Shown piece after piece: positions 25,717 through 34,472 of a stretch of 61,316 nucleotides of DNA. The DNA is from a candidate division Zixibacteria bacterium RBG_16_53_22 (GTDB lineage Bacteria > Zixibacteria > MSB-5A5 > UBA10806), in contig MEWP01000013.1 of NCBI GenBank assembly GCA_001775395.1, positions 1 through 61,316 of the forward strand, written 5' to 3'. How positions within the stretch are numbered: position 1 is the stretch's first letter; each line of letters opens with the position of its first letter. The translations under genes and the position numbers were made by a program. Below the pieces are notes generated by a model. The model was not told the DNA's origin. It saw only the letters and a program-made list of their open reading frames with translations, and searched no databases.

Positions 25717-25920
25717 TCAGGTCGCCTCGATATTATCAGATGAATGAGTCAGGGCGGAGAGGATGCTGTCCTCCAATCGTGCGCTGATTTGTTCGCGGTG
25801 TTCACCCTCGGGCACATGCGACCAGAACTCGCGGAGCAGTTTGTCCCTCAAGCCGGCAATGATATCGTCTAATTTTTCGCTGGCGAGCTCCAGCGCAACG
25901 TAATCCTGGCGTTTCTGCAT
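25717..25920 (-). CDS. Small conserved-looking helical protein, unknown
   Basis: The 67-residue frame begins at ATG 25920 behind a clear GGGAGG ribosome site and ends before a good terminator, which supports a real gene. The sequence is acidic and helical (VALELASEKLDDIIAGLRDKL, then EHREQISARLEDSILSAL). I recognise no family. It is separate from the CoA-transferase operon 100 bases upstream but could be its last gene. Confidence 0.65.
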   Translation of the reverse strand: MQKRQDYVALELASEKLDDIIAGLRDKLLREFWSHVPEGEHREQISARLEDSILSALTHSSDNIEAT

Positions 25921-26017
25921 ATTTTATAGCCTCCCATATTAATTATCGGAATATAATGAGGCACTCTAAAGGTTAAGTTATATATGGAGCGCGCGGCGTT
26001 TCAGTACGATTCGCCCA

Positions 26018-27313
26018 TCAGATATATTTTTTCTCGCGAGCGAATTTCTCAAGCTCGTCGCGGAACTGCGGATCGGCGAGAGCGATGAGGTCCCGGGTGC
26101 GCTCGCGGACGCTTTTGCCGTGCAGGTTGGCGGCTCCGTATTCGGTCACCACCCAATGGACATCGGCGCGGCTGGTGGTGACACCGGTGCCGGGCGGGAT
26201 GAAGGGGACAATGCGCGTGACGGTACCACGCTTGGCGGTGGCGGGAAAAGCGATGAACGGTCTGCCGCCTTTCGATTTGGCCGCGCCTCTGACAAAATCG
26301 ACCTGACCACCGAAGCCGGAGTAGAACATAAAGCCGAGAGAATCGGCGAAGACCTGGCCGGTCAAGTCGATCCCGAGCGCGGAATTGACCGATACCATCC
26401 TGTCGTTCTGGGCAATGATGAAGGGATTGTTGGTGTAACGGCAGGGATGGAATTCGATAATAGGGTTGTCGTGGCAGAAATCGAAAATCTTCTTGGTGCC
26501 AAGCGCGAATGCCGCAACTACCTTGCCGGGATGCAATGTCTTCCTGGAATTATTAATAACGCCGCTTTCGACCAACGGTATGATGCCATCGGAGAACAAT
26601 TCGGTGTGGATTCCCATGTCACGGCGCCCCTCGAGCGCGTTCAAGAAGGCATCAGGTATGGCCCCTATCCCCATCTGCAGTGTGGAGCCGTCCTCGATCC
26701 GATCGGCGACATGCTGCCCTATCTTACGTGAAACCTCATCGATTTCACCTTGTGGCATCTCGATGAGGGGAGCGGAGTGTTCGACGACATACGTTATCTT
26801 GCTTATATGAATGAAACAATCGCCATGGACACGGGGCATTTCGGGATTTACCTGGGCGATGACGACACGGGCTACCTGGGCGGCCGACATGGTAACCTCG
26901 ACGCCAACGCCATAAGAAAGAAAGCCATGTTCGTCGGGAGGGCTGACCTGAATAAGGGCGACGTCGATAGGCAGTTGGCCTGTCAGGTAGAGGTCCTCGA
27001 TTTCATGCAAAAATATGTGCATCTGGTCAGCGCGGCCATCGTTGACAGCCTGCCTGACGTTGCTGCCGGTGAAAAACGAACGGTGTCTGAAATGCCCCTC
27101 CATGCCCGGCTCGATATAACCTGCCTTGCCGGAGGTCAGGATATGACAGACCTCTACATTCTCCAACTCATCCTTGCGGGCGACCATGGCGGTCAAGAGA
27201 TGTTCCGGCGTGCAACATCCAGGGTGGACGAAAACCCGGTGACCGGATTTAATGCATTTGACCGCTTCCTCGGCGGTGGTTCTTTTTCTCTGATACTGAT
27301 CTATCCAGCCCAC
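26018..27313 (-). CDS. Acetyl-CoA hydrolase/4-hydroxybutyrate CoA-transferase family
   Basis: GTG 27313 has AAGGAT eight bases upstream. The 431 residues carry the family order: KSGHRVFVHPG, HFRHRSFFTG, DVALIQVSPPDEHGF, LQMGIGAIPDAFL, the catalytic Glu in HTELFSDG, a SVNSALGIDLTGQV motif and GGQVDFVRGAA. Members move CoA between acyl-CoA and acetate, butyrate, propionate or 4-hydroxybutyrate. The substrate cannot be fixed from sequence. It begins five bases after alanine dehydrogenase, suggesting fermentation or amino-acid use with acyl-CoA interconversion. Confidence 0.9.
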   Translation of the reverse strand: MGWIDQYQRKRTTAEEAVKCIKSGHRVFVHPGCCTPEHLLTAMVARKDELENVEVCHILTSGKAGYIEPGMEGHFRHRSFFTGSNVRQAVNDGRADQMHIFLHEIEDLYLTGQLPIDVALIQVSPPDEHGFLSYGVGVEVTMSAAQVARVVIAQVNPEMPRVHGDCFIHISKITYVVEHSAPLIEMPQGEIDEVSRKIGQHVADRIEDGSTLQMGIGAIPDAFLNALEGRRDMGIHTELFSDGIIPLVESGVINNSRKTLHPGKVVAAFALGTKKIFDFCHDNPIIEFHPCRYTNNPFIIAQNDRMVSVNSALGIDLTGQVFADSLGFMFYSGFGGQVDFVRGAAKSKGGRPFIAFPATAKRGTVTRIVPFIPPGTGVTTSRADVHWVVTEYGAANLHGKSVRERTRDLIALADPQFRDELEKFAREKKYI

Positions 27314-27318
27314 TCTGT

Positions 27319-28443
27319 CTATCCTTTTCCAATGATGCTTTTAAGGGAATTGTATTCGATATCAAATCGCTTGGCGACCAGAGGATGAGTTACATGCCCA
27401 CCATAGATGTAGACTCCCCTGGCCAGTCCGGGATCCTCGAGGAAGGCTCGTCGGGGACCGTTGGCCGCTATATTCAAGATGTACGGAAGAGTGGCGTTGG
27501 CCAGGGCGTAGGTGGCAGTGCGTCCAACATTAGACGGCATGTTGGGAACACAGAAGTGTGTGACGCCGTGAAGCGTATACGATGGGGTTGCCCAGTTGGT
27601 CGGCCGGGAGGTTTCGACGCATCCGCCCTGATCGATGGAAACATCCAATATGACCGATCCCGTTTTCATACACTTGACTATTTCCTCAGGCACGAGCTTG
27701 GGAGTCATCTCGCCGTGGATTAGGACCGCGCCAATAACGACATCAGCAACGGGCAGCACTTTTTCGAGGTTATACCGATGCGGCAGATATGTCACGAGCT
27801 GTTTGCAGAAGAGATCATTGGCATACCGCAAGCGTTCCAGGCTGGAATCGAACAGAATGATGTTGCATCCCAGCCCCCTGGCGGAGCGAACGGCGTTGAG
27901 CCCCACGGTGCCAGCCCCGAGGACTACCACCGTGGCCGGCGGCACACCAGCCGCTCCACCAAGGAGGATGCCGCGCCCGCCGCCGACATTGGAGAGGTAG
28001 TAACTTGCTATGGGGAGCGCCATCTGACCCGCCAGTTCCGACATCGGAGTGAGGATGGGGAGATTGCCGCTGTTATCCTCCATTATTTCCATGCCGATAG
28101 CCGTGATGTTGCGTTCGCGCAAGATAGTCACACCCTCCTGGTGGGCCGCGGCCAGATGGAGGAAAGACATGACAATTTGATCGCCGACCAGCAGCCGATA
28201 CTCATCCAGGGAAGGCGGAAATATCTTCAAGAGCATCTTGCCCCGCTTAAAGGCCTCATCCTTGGAGAACACAATTTTGGCCCCGACGGCGGAAAATAAT
28301 TCATTGTCGAATCCGGAGGCCTGCCCGGCGCCGCTTTCGATGAAGACATTGTGCCCGGCTCGGACCAGCGATCTGACGGCAGCCGGAGTCAGGGCAATGC
28401 GGTTTTCGTGATAATGGCTTTCTTTTGCGATACTGATATCCAT
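27319..28443 (-). CDS. ald: Alanine dehydrogenase
   Basis: ATG 28443 follows AAGGAG. The 374-residue length is normal. Signatures are the N-terminal KESHYHENRIALTPAAV, the substrate-binding Lys in LLKIFPPSLDEY, the catalytic His in FLHLAA, the Rossmann motif VVVLGAGTVGLNAV and the acid-base Asp in ILDVSIDQGGC. It catalyses reversible oxidative deamination of L-alanine to pyruvate and ammonia with NAD. Promoter-proximal gene of a two-gene operon with the CoA-transferase. Confidence 0.95.
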   Translation of the reverse strand: MDISIAKESHYHENRIALTPAAVRSLVRAGHNVFIESGAGQASGFDNELFSAVGAKIVFSKDEAFKRGKMLLKIFPPSLDEYRLLVGDQIVMSFLHLAAAHQEGVTILRERNITAIGMEIMEDNSGNLPILTPMSELAGQMALPIASYYLSNVGGGRGILLGGAAGVPPATVVVLGAGTVGLNAVRSARGLGCNIILFDSSLERLRYANDLFCKQLVTYLPHRYNLEKVLPVADVVIGAVLIHGEMTPKLVPEEIVKCMKTGSVILDVSIDQGGCVETSRPTNWATPSYTLHGVTHFCVPNMPSNVGRTATYALANATLPYILNIAANGPRRAFLEDPGLARGVYIYGGHVTHPLVAKRFDIEYNSLKSIIGKG

Positions 28444-28785
28444 AGATTATTCTCCTTGGATGAGTGGAGATCCATCGAAGATTGAAATCCTCCCTTACCC
28501 CTTGCCCATAATTTTTCTAAGTTTATTAAAATAACGGTTGTCCCGCAAGGCATTTTGGTGAAAACAGTCACAATCGTCCTCTGATCAAATCTGAACCAAA
28601 TGCGACTCGCTGCTAATGTTTTGCACTGGAAGCCCTTCCACAATCGTTTTTATCGGCTGTCATAAGTCATTATTAGACAAAGCCTATTGAAAGACAGTGC
28701 AAATTGAAACGTTTCGGCACGGAATTTTATAATATCATCTTTCATCAGGCAGGATTTATCAAAGTGGACTAAATATGGAGATATT
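28444..28785. other. Intergenic region between divergent genes
   Basis: These 342 bases separate ald (minus) and the DinB-like gene (plus). I see A/T-rich stretches suitable for promoters near 28460-28540 and 28720-28770 but no clear consensus, hairpin or gene. Confidence 0.35.
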
Positions 28786-29340
28786 ATGCAGGCGACTTCA
28801 GCTTTCGCGGAGCTTTTGAAATTCAACATTGCGTATTTAATTCGCACACTCGAGGGTCTGCCGAAAGAAAAATATTTTGTCAGGCCGGAAAATAGGGGCA
28901 ATCCCGTAATGTGGCTCTTAGGCCATCTGGTGCTGAATCGCGGCGAGATAGTCGAAATATTGGGCGGCGACCCCGCCACCAGAGATCTGGGAAACCTATT
29001 TGCCAGAGGCACTCGTCCGCTGAGCGATCAATCGAATTATCCGGAGCCGGATAAATTAATGAAAAGATATATCAGGCTGGCCTCAATCACAGATCACCTT
29101 CTAAAAAATTGCGATCAATCCCTTCTCGATAGGCCAAGCTGGGGGCAGTTCGAAACTGTCGGCCAAAATCTGATTTACAGCTACATGCATGAGACTCATC
29201 ACATAGGACAAATTACCTATCTCGTGAATCTGCCATCGGTGCGAGGCCCCAAAAAGCAAACCTCGTTTAATAAACCCGAGGATAGAAAAACCTCAACAAC
29301 CAAGATTGTATTGGAAAGTATTAAATCGGTTTTTAGCTAA
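28786..29340 (+). CDS. DinB-like metalloenzyme-fold protein
   Basis: ATG 28786 follows TGGAGA. The 184-residue protein has the four-helix DinB/YfiT layout: LLKFNIAYLIRTLEGLP, then VMWLLGHLVLNR and HETHHIGQITYL, supplying the three His residues that bind a metal in the family. Many members are thiol-dependent transferases; the substrate here is unknown. Monocistronic, closed by a strong terminator. Confidence 0.85.
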   Translation: MQATSAFAELLKFNIAYLIRTLEGLPKEKYFVRPENRGNPVMWLLGHLVLNRGEIVEILGGDPATRDLGNLFARGTRPLSDQSNYPEPDKLMKRYIRLASITDHLLKNCDQSLLDRPSWGQFETVGQNLIYSYMHETHHIGQITYLVNLPSVRGPKKQTSFNKPEDRKTSTTKIVLESIKSVFS

Positions 29341-29368
29341 CTGTTTTCATCGCTACCCCCCTGCCCAT

Positions 29369-29405
29369 GAGCCGAGACTACCTCAGTCTCGGCTCGGCTT
29401 TTTTT
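29369..29405 (+). terminator. Rho-independent terminator after the DinB-like gene
   Basis: An 11-bp perfect stem (GAGCCGAGACT, 29369-29379, with AGTCTCGGCTC, 29385-29395), a 5-base loop and a run of T from 29399. Confidence 0.9.
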
Positions 29406-29456
29406 GCGACATGACTGGCGGCCAGAACTGTCATTAGACCGGATCAATGTCGCGCG

Positions 29457-29635
29457 CAGCCCCCCTGGCCGGCCGGGGCCGGCTCGCCGCAGGCGAGCAG
29501 GAAACCCCTGGCTGCAACGCCATTTTGCCGTTATCCGCGAATTTGATTGCGTTACTGATTGCCGATATCCGCATCCCGGGGTTTCCCCCCTCGGTCGGAG
29601 ACCGAGGGGCCGGCCCCGCCCGGTCAGGGGGGCTG
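29457..29635. repeat. Dyad element E2 (inverted repeat with two side hairpins)
   Basis: The outer arms 29457-29482 and 29609-29635 pair with about two mismatches. Side hairpins are 29483-29488 with 29492-29497 and 29588-29595 with 29601-29608. The inner pairing is GAAACCCC at 29501-29508 with 29578-29585. The centre is about 70 bases. The fold and the GAAACCC inner arm match E1. It fills most of the 29341-29697 gap. Confidence 0.8.
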
Positions 29636-29697
29636 CCGGGGGAGGGGCTCATAAATCCGCGATTGAATTTATCACCGTTTTAGGCTAATTTATAGTC

Positions 29698-30105
29698 ATG
29701 TTCTGCTCATCGTGCAAAGCCCCGATGCTGGTCATCGAATATGAACGTATCGAAATCGATCATTGCATTTCATGCGGCGCAATCTGGCTCGATTCCGGCG
29801 AGCTGGAGATACTGCTCGAGAAGAGCGACATCGCTACCAAGACCCAATCGGTATTTGAACGAACAGAACATGTCAAAGAAAAAAGGTTGAGATGCCCCAG
29901 ATGCCTGACTAAAATGGACAAGGCCTGGTTTAATCCCGAGAAGTCGGTGCTTGTGGATATGTGCAATAATGGGCACGGCATTTGGCTAGACCGAGGCGAG
30001 CTGGAATCGATGCTGGGCTCAGGGGAGACAGGGAATCGAATAAAAACGATGCTGGCGGGTATATTCTCGAAAAAGGGATCGAAACTCAAAGGAGAGCTTG
30101 AATGA
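29698..30105 (+). CDS. Double zinc-ribbon (zf-TFIIB type) protein
   Basis: A 135-residue protein with two TFIIB-like zinc ribbons: CSSCKAPM...[16 protein letters not shown] (residues 3-40) and CPRCLTKM...[16 protein letters not shown] (residues 65-105). The repeated IWLDxGELE is the family signature. A basic tail (SKKGSKLKG) follows. It overlaps lemA by four bases (ATGA). Association with LemA and an M48 protease suggests a role in envelope protein quality control, by inference. No ribosome site is obvious at 29698. Confidence 0.85.
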   Translation: MFCSSCKAPMLVIEYERIEIDHCISCGAIWLDSGELEILLEKSDIATKTQSVFERTEHVKEKRLRCPRCLTKMDKAWFNPEKSVLVDMCNNGHGIWLDRGELESMLGSGETGNRIKTMLAGIFSKKGSKLKGELE

Positions 30106-30656
30106 TAATGATGCTTTTGCCTCTTGCGGTTGTCTTGTTGGCGGGGCTTTATTTTATCGGAATTTACAATGCCCTGGTTAATCTGAAGAACCAGATCAGG
30201 AATGCTTGGGCGCAGATCGATGTGCAGTTGAAGCGGCGCCATGACCTCATCCCGAATCTGGTGGAAACGGTCAAAGGGTATGCCAGGCACGAACGCGAGG
30301 TCTTCGAGAATGTGTCCTCGGCCCGAAGCCGCGCCATGGGGGCATCGACAGTAGGCGAAAAGGCACAGGCTGAGACCGGCCTGAGCGCTGCCATTGGCCG
30401 GCTTTTTGCGGTGGCCGAGAACTACCCAGAACTCAAGGCGAATCAGAATTTCCTGGGGCTGCAAGAGGAGCTCACCGCCACCGAAAACAGGATCGCTTTT
30501 GCCCGTCAGAACTATAATGACCAGGTGCTTTTCTACAATAACAAAATCCAGATGTTTCCCTCGAACCTGGTGGCCGCCTGGTTCAAGTTCCTCAAGGAGG
30601 AGTTTTTCGAAATCGAGGACAAGGCACAACGCGAGGTCCCCAAAGTCAGCTTCTAA
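30102..30656 (+). CDS. lemA: LemA family membrane protein
   Basis: A 184-residue protein of usual length: one N-terminal membrane segment ([20 protein letters not shown]) then a helical domain with the LemA signatures [42 protein letters not shown] and [19 protein letters not shown]. LemA proteins commonly sit beside HtpX-like M48 proteases, as here. Biochemical role is not established. Translationally coupled to the zinc-ribbon gene. Confidence 0.93.
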   Translation: MIMMLLPLAVVLLAGLYFIGIYNALVNLKNQIRNAWAQIDVQLKRRHDLIPNLVETVKGYARHEREVFENVSSARSRAMGASTVGEKAQAETGLSAAIGRLFAVAENYPELKANQNFLGLQEELTATENRIAFARQNYNDQVLFYNNKIQMFPSNLVAAWFKFLKEEFFEIEDKAQREVPKVSF

Positions 30657-30677
30657 GGCTGCCTGCTTGCACAACAT

Positions 30678-31877
30678 ATGTGGGAATTGATTCGCTCCAA
30701 CAGGCGCAGATCGATGGCGCTGTTTTTATTCCTCGGGGGCCTTTTCCTTGTCATGGGGTATTTGTTCGGGACTGTGCTTTACCCCGACGGAGACCCGGCG
30801 CTTTTCCTTGGGATATCGCTTCTAATCTGGCTTGGCTACTGCCTATTCGCTTATTATTCCGGAGCCGATCTGCTTCTTTGGGTTAGCGCTGCCCGACTGG
30901 TTGATCGCGATTCCGATCGCAGGCTTTTCAATGTAGTTGAGGAGATGAAGATCGCCGGCGGCCTTAAATCGCTGCCGAAAATCTATGTCATGCCCGAGGA
31001 TGCCATGAACGCCATGGCAGTTGGACGAGGACCTGATGACTGCGCAATCGTGGTGACCTCGGGGCTGGTTGCGAGATTAGATCGCAATGAACTTCAGGGA
31101 GTGGTGGCTCACGAGATGTCGCACATTATTAACCGCGACAGCCTGTTTATGACATTTGCCGGAGCCACGCTGGGAAGCATCAGTCTGATTTCGAGCTTAT
31201 TTTGGCGAAGTCTTCGTTTTACACGATTCAGGTCGCGCTCGTCGAGGGATGCTGGGGGGATTGTGGTCTTTTGGATATTTGCGATCGCTCTTGCTGGTGT
31301 CGGGGTTTTTCTGGCGCAACTTTTCTATTTTGCCATATTGCGCAAGCGGGAGTATCTGGCCGATGCCTCGGCGGTGCGATTGACCAGATACCCTGATGGC
31401 TTGGCCTCGGCGCTGGAGAAGATTGACAACTCCGACGTGGCCATGATCCATTATAATAAAATCACCGCCCCCATGTTTATAGCCAGCCCGATATATGGCA
31501 ACCGTTTCTCGCTTTTCAACATGAGCACACATCCGCCTATACAAGAGCGGATAAGGATCCTGCGGAAACTTGGCGGCGCAAGTTATAAGGATTATCAAAT
31601 GGCATATTCAAACGTCATGGGGAAACGAAGCGAATTGATACCAAGAAATTCCCTTGGCGCCGAGCATGATATTGCACTCCGCGCTCGAAGCCCTCAGGCC
31701 CCACCAGAGAATATGACTGATATCAGGCGCAACCTGGGCGATTCACTCCTGGCTGCAGATAGTTATATTTTCCTCAATTGCGTTTGCGGCTTAAAGATCA
31801 AGGTTCCGCCGGCCCTTGACGGCAAGACAATCGATTGCCCTAAGTGCGGCCATAGATTTGCGGGAAGCCTGACGTAA
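30678..31877 (+). CDS. M48 (HtpX-like) membrane metalloprotease with C-terminal zinc ribbon
   Basis: A 399-residue protein. Two membrane segments lie at about residues 15-60, then the catalytic region with zinc motif HEMSH (VVAHEMSHIINRDS, about residue 145), two more hydrophobic segments and the third-ligand region RKREYLADASAVRLT. STHPPIQERI matches the M48 C-terminal motif. After about residue 355 there is an extra CVCGLKIKVP...CPKCGHRF zinc ribbon. HtpX-type proteases degrade damaged membrane proteins. It is the third gene of the zinc-ribbon/LemA/protease operon; the ribbon may bind the partner or substrate. Confidence 0.92.
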   Translation: MWELIRSNRRRSMALFLFLGGLFLVMGYLFGTVLYPDGDPALFLGISLLIWLGYCLFAYYSGADLLLWVSAARLVDRDSDRRLFNVVEEMKIAGGLKSLPKIYVMPEDAMNAMAVGRGPDDCAIVVTSGLVARLDRNELQGVVAHEMSHIINRDSLFMTFAGATLGSISLISSLFWRSLRFTRFRSRSSRDAGGIVVFWIFAIALAGVGVFLAQLFYFAILRKREYLADASAVRLTRYPDGLASALEKIDNSDVAMIHYNKITAPMFIASPIYGNRFSLFNMSTHPPIQERIRILRKLGGASYKDYQMAYSNVMGKRSELIPRNSLGAEHDIALRARSPQAPPENMTDIRRNLGDSLLAADSYIFLNCVCGLKIKVPPALDGKTIDCPKCGHRFAGSLT

Positions 31878-31909
31878 AATTATTGCGGATCATTGATGTG
31901 CGATGCTGA

Positions 31910-34192
31910 TTAATACCCAACCAGTTCCACGGCCACTTCGACAATCCTATTAATTTGCGGCAAGCAGATTTCGTCGCCATCGGAGCCGTATGCCACGCGC
32001 GCGTCCTGGGCAGTGATGATCCGCACCGGGCCGTCGAGATATTCGAACAGGTTATTGGCGATATAGGCGGAGATGGTCGGCCCGACACCGCCGTAGAACC
32101 TGTCCTCGGAAACAACCAGCACTTTCGAGCATTCCTTGACCGCCTCCTCGATCGCGTCCCAATCGATCGGCTTGACCGTACGCAGATCGATTGCGCGGGC
32201 GTTTATATTTTTCTCGGCCAGCGCCTGAGCGGCTTTCATCGTCATGGAAAATGTTATACCATAAGTAATGATTAGAATGTCTCTGGCATCGGCATTGTAT
32301 ACTTTGGCCTTACCGAATGGAATCAACTCCTCTATCGTCGGGTACTTGGCGGCAATTTTGTAGCCATCCCAATCGTTCCTATTGTAGAGAGCCACGGCCT
32401 CGCAGAAAAGAACGGGGTCGCCGGAAACAAACGCCGTGCGCATCAGCCCGGCGGCATCGGCGGCGTTGGATGGCACCACCACATGCAGACCAGGGATGTT
32501 GATGAAGGTTCCGAGGTTGGCCTCGGAATGCCACATGGCGCCGGCGCCCTGCTTGTAACCGCCGTAGCTAGTGCGGATCACCATCGGCAGACGCACATTT
32601 CCGCCCGAGCGCTGATAGATGGTGGCGATCCTGTCTTTAAGTTGCTGGTAGGCCGGGCTCATATAGTCGATGAATTGAATCTCCGGGAATGGCACCCGAC
32701 CCTGGTAGGCATGCCCCTGAGCACGACCGAGGATTCCAGCCTCATCGAGCTGGGTGTTGTAGACACGCTCTGGCCCGAATGTCCTCTGAAGTCCCTTTGT
32801 GACCAGAAAGACTCCCCCCTTGCCCCTGAGCTTGTCTGTGATTTCGGGCCCCTTGGCAAAGACCTCGGCCGCGAAATCGGCCACGTCTTCTCCGAAAAGG
32901 ACAGTATCATCCGAGAGCATGAAGATGTCGAAAAGCGAATAATTGATTGCCTTGCGAAGCGTCATGGGTGGCTGGTTTTCAGGCAGGTCGGCCGATTCTA
33001 ATAGACCGCGTTTGTAAAGTTCCTCGTAGCGTCCGGCGCGACTCCCGCCCCGCTCTCTAATGAGTGCCCGCCAGCGTTCCTCGGCGGTATCGTGCTTATA
33101 GCTGTAGACTTTGCCGACCACATCGTCATAGGATTTCCGTTGGTAACCAGCGACTACCTCGTCGGTGACACGCTTCACGTCGTCATCGGTCCTGTCGAAG
33201 ATTGCCACCAGCTCCTCGGGGGCGAAGAGGCCGTCGTCGATCAGAGTCTTGGCCGTTTCTCGCAGAGGATCATGTTCGATATGGTAGAGTTGAAGTGTCG
33301 GCTCCATGTAATGCGATTGGTCATCGGAGCCGGAATGCGATTCCTCGCGCACGACGTTGATATTGGCCAAAGCAGGTCCGCGGCTATCCCGCACGTACTC
33401 TACCATACGCTTGAAAGCGGAGAGTGTCTCCTTGATCCGAGTGCCATCGAATTCCTCGATCAGCAGGCCAAATCGCTTGAAGCCCTCGAAAGAAGTGGTG
33501 GGATTCCCCTCCGGAAATTGCTCATTGACCGAGGTCGAGATCGCCCAGCCGCAGTTGTAAATGCCGAATATATTTTTCGTTTGATTATAAACGGAATAGA
33601 AGACGGCGCGGTGGAATTCCGGGGACGATGTTGAGCCCTCGCCGATGGAGCAGAAGACGATCGAGTCGCGCCTGTAACGTCCGCCTTTAATTCCGATCGG
33701 TCCTGTGATAGGTGTGGGATTCTCGATGGCCTCCCCGAGCCCAGCCGCCTCCAATGCATGCGAACCGGTGGGTGAGGCCTGGGGCAAGATAGCCAGCTCC
33801 GGATACGACGAATGCGACGGTTGCAGCATGCCGCCGGTCGAACTCGAGCGGCGATCGCCGATAGCCTCCAGGATTTTCTGCTCGATTGTGACTCCGCGGT
33901 AGAGATCGAAAGCCTTGTTGCGGTAGTAACCGACGAAGGGGTCATCAGGATGCAGCAGATGCGCGGCGACAACATCGATAAGCTCTTTGCCACCGCATCC
34001 GATGAAGAAACGGCAAAGGCCCTTGCGCAGGAGCACCTTTTCCTCGAGCTCTATGCGTCGTGCCAGCACCATGACACTGTACATTTCTTTCAGAGTTTCC
34101 CGGTCGACCCCGCAGTATTCCTCGATTGCCCCCCTGCGCGGCGGCGATGGTTTGAGTTTCCCAACCCAGTCTCGGACTTCAAAATAAGGCAT
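31910..34192 (-). CDS. Fused E1 alpha/beta thiamine-dependent 2-oxoacid dehydrogenase
   Basis: ATG 34192 follows AAGGGG; a TTG two codons upstream is less likely. The 760 residues join two subunits that are separate proteins in most bacteria. The E1-alpha half (about 25-390) has the thiamine diphosphate motif region CSIGEGSTSSPEFH...YNCGW. The E1-beta half (about 415-760) has FGEDVADF, FGPERVYNTQLDEAGI, QFIDYMSPAYQQL and the C-terminal transketolase-like domain (DILIITYG...DLRTVKPID). It decarboxylates a 2-oxoacid, most likely branched-chain, for transfer to an E2 lipoyl protein. No E2 or E3 gene is nearby. Confidence 0.9.
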   Translation of the reverse strand: MPYFEVRDWVGKLKPSPPRRGAIEEYCGVDRETLKEMYSVMVLARRIELEEKVLLRKGLCRFFIGCGGKELIDVVAAHLLHPDDPFVGYYRNKAFDLYRGVTIEQKILEAIGDRRSSSTGGMLQPSHSSYPELAILPQASPTGSHALEAAGLGEAIENPTPITGPIGIKGGRYRRDSIVFCSIGEGSTSSPEFHRAVFYSVYNQTKNIFGIYNCGWAISTSVNEQFPEGNPTTSFEGFKRFGLLIEEFDGTRIKETLSAFKRMVEYVRDSRGPALANINVVREESHSGSDDQSHYMEPTLQLYHIEHDPLRETAKTLIDDGLFAPEELVAIFDRTDDDVKRVTDEVVAGYQRKSYDDVVGKVYSYKHDTAEERWRALIRERGGSRAGRYEELYKRGLLESADLPENQPPMTLRKAINYSLFDIFMLSDDTVLFGEDVADFAAEVFAKGPEITDKLRGKGGVFLVTKGLQRTFGPERVYNTQLDEAGILGRAQGHAYQGRVPFPEIQFIDYMSPAYQQLKDRIATIYQRSGGNVRLPMVIRTSYGGYKQGAGAMWHSEANLGTFINIPGLHVVVPSNAADAAGLMRTAFVSGDPVLFCEAVALYNRNDWDGYKIAAKYPTIEELIPFGKAKVYNADARDILIITYGITFSMTMKAAQALAEKNINARAIDLRTVKPIDWDAIEEAVKECSKVLVVSEDRFYGGVGPTISAYIANNLFEYLDGPVRIITAQDARVAYGSDGDEICLPQINRIVEVAVELVGY

Positions 34193-34300
34193 GCACAATC
34201 CCCTTATGTATTTAGCCTAATTTCGTAATTACCAAAAAATAGATAGCACGGTTCCCGGTGAAGAGAAATATGCGTTGACAGTCACGGAGCCGTTGGTCCC

Positions 34301-34465
34301 GACCCCGGCCGCCGCGGCTCCGCCTATGGCGGAGCAATCGCAATGACGCCAATTGCTCTCGCAGGCGATAAATTTGACAATGTCCTTCTATCGCTGACAA
34401 GCGCCTGTTGCACGCCGTCATTGCGATAAATCCCCTTTCGGGGATTACGCGGCGGCCGGGGTCGA
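34301..34465. repeat. Dyad element E3 (inverted repeat with two side hairpins)
   Basis: The outer arms CGACCCCGGCCGCCGCG (34301-34317) and 34449-34465 pair perfectly. Side hairpins are 34318-34325 with 34329-34336 and 34430-34436 with 34441-34447. The inner pairing is ATCGCAATGACG at 34338-34349 with 34417-34428. The centre is about 67 bases. Same design as E1 and E2 with a different inner arm. It occupies the 34193-34472 gap. Confidence 0.82.
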
Positions 34466-34472
34466 CACGACA

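Noticed and set aside
29404-29688. Open frames on both strands in dyad element E2
   Set aside because: They read through G+C-rich palindromic arms and encode Arg/Pro-rich nonsense.
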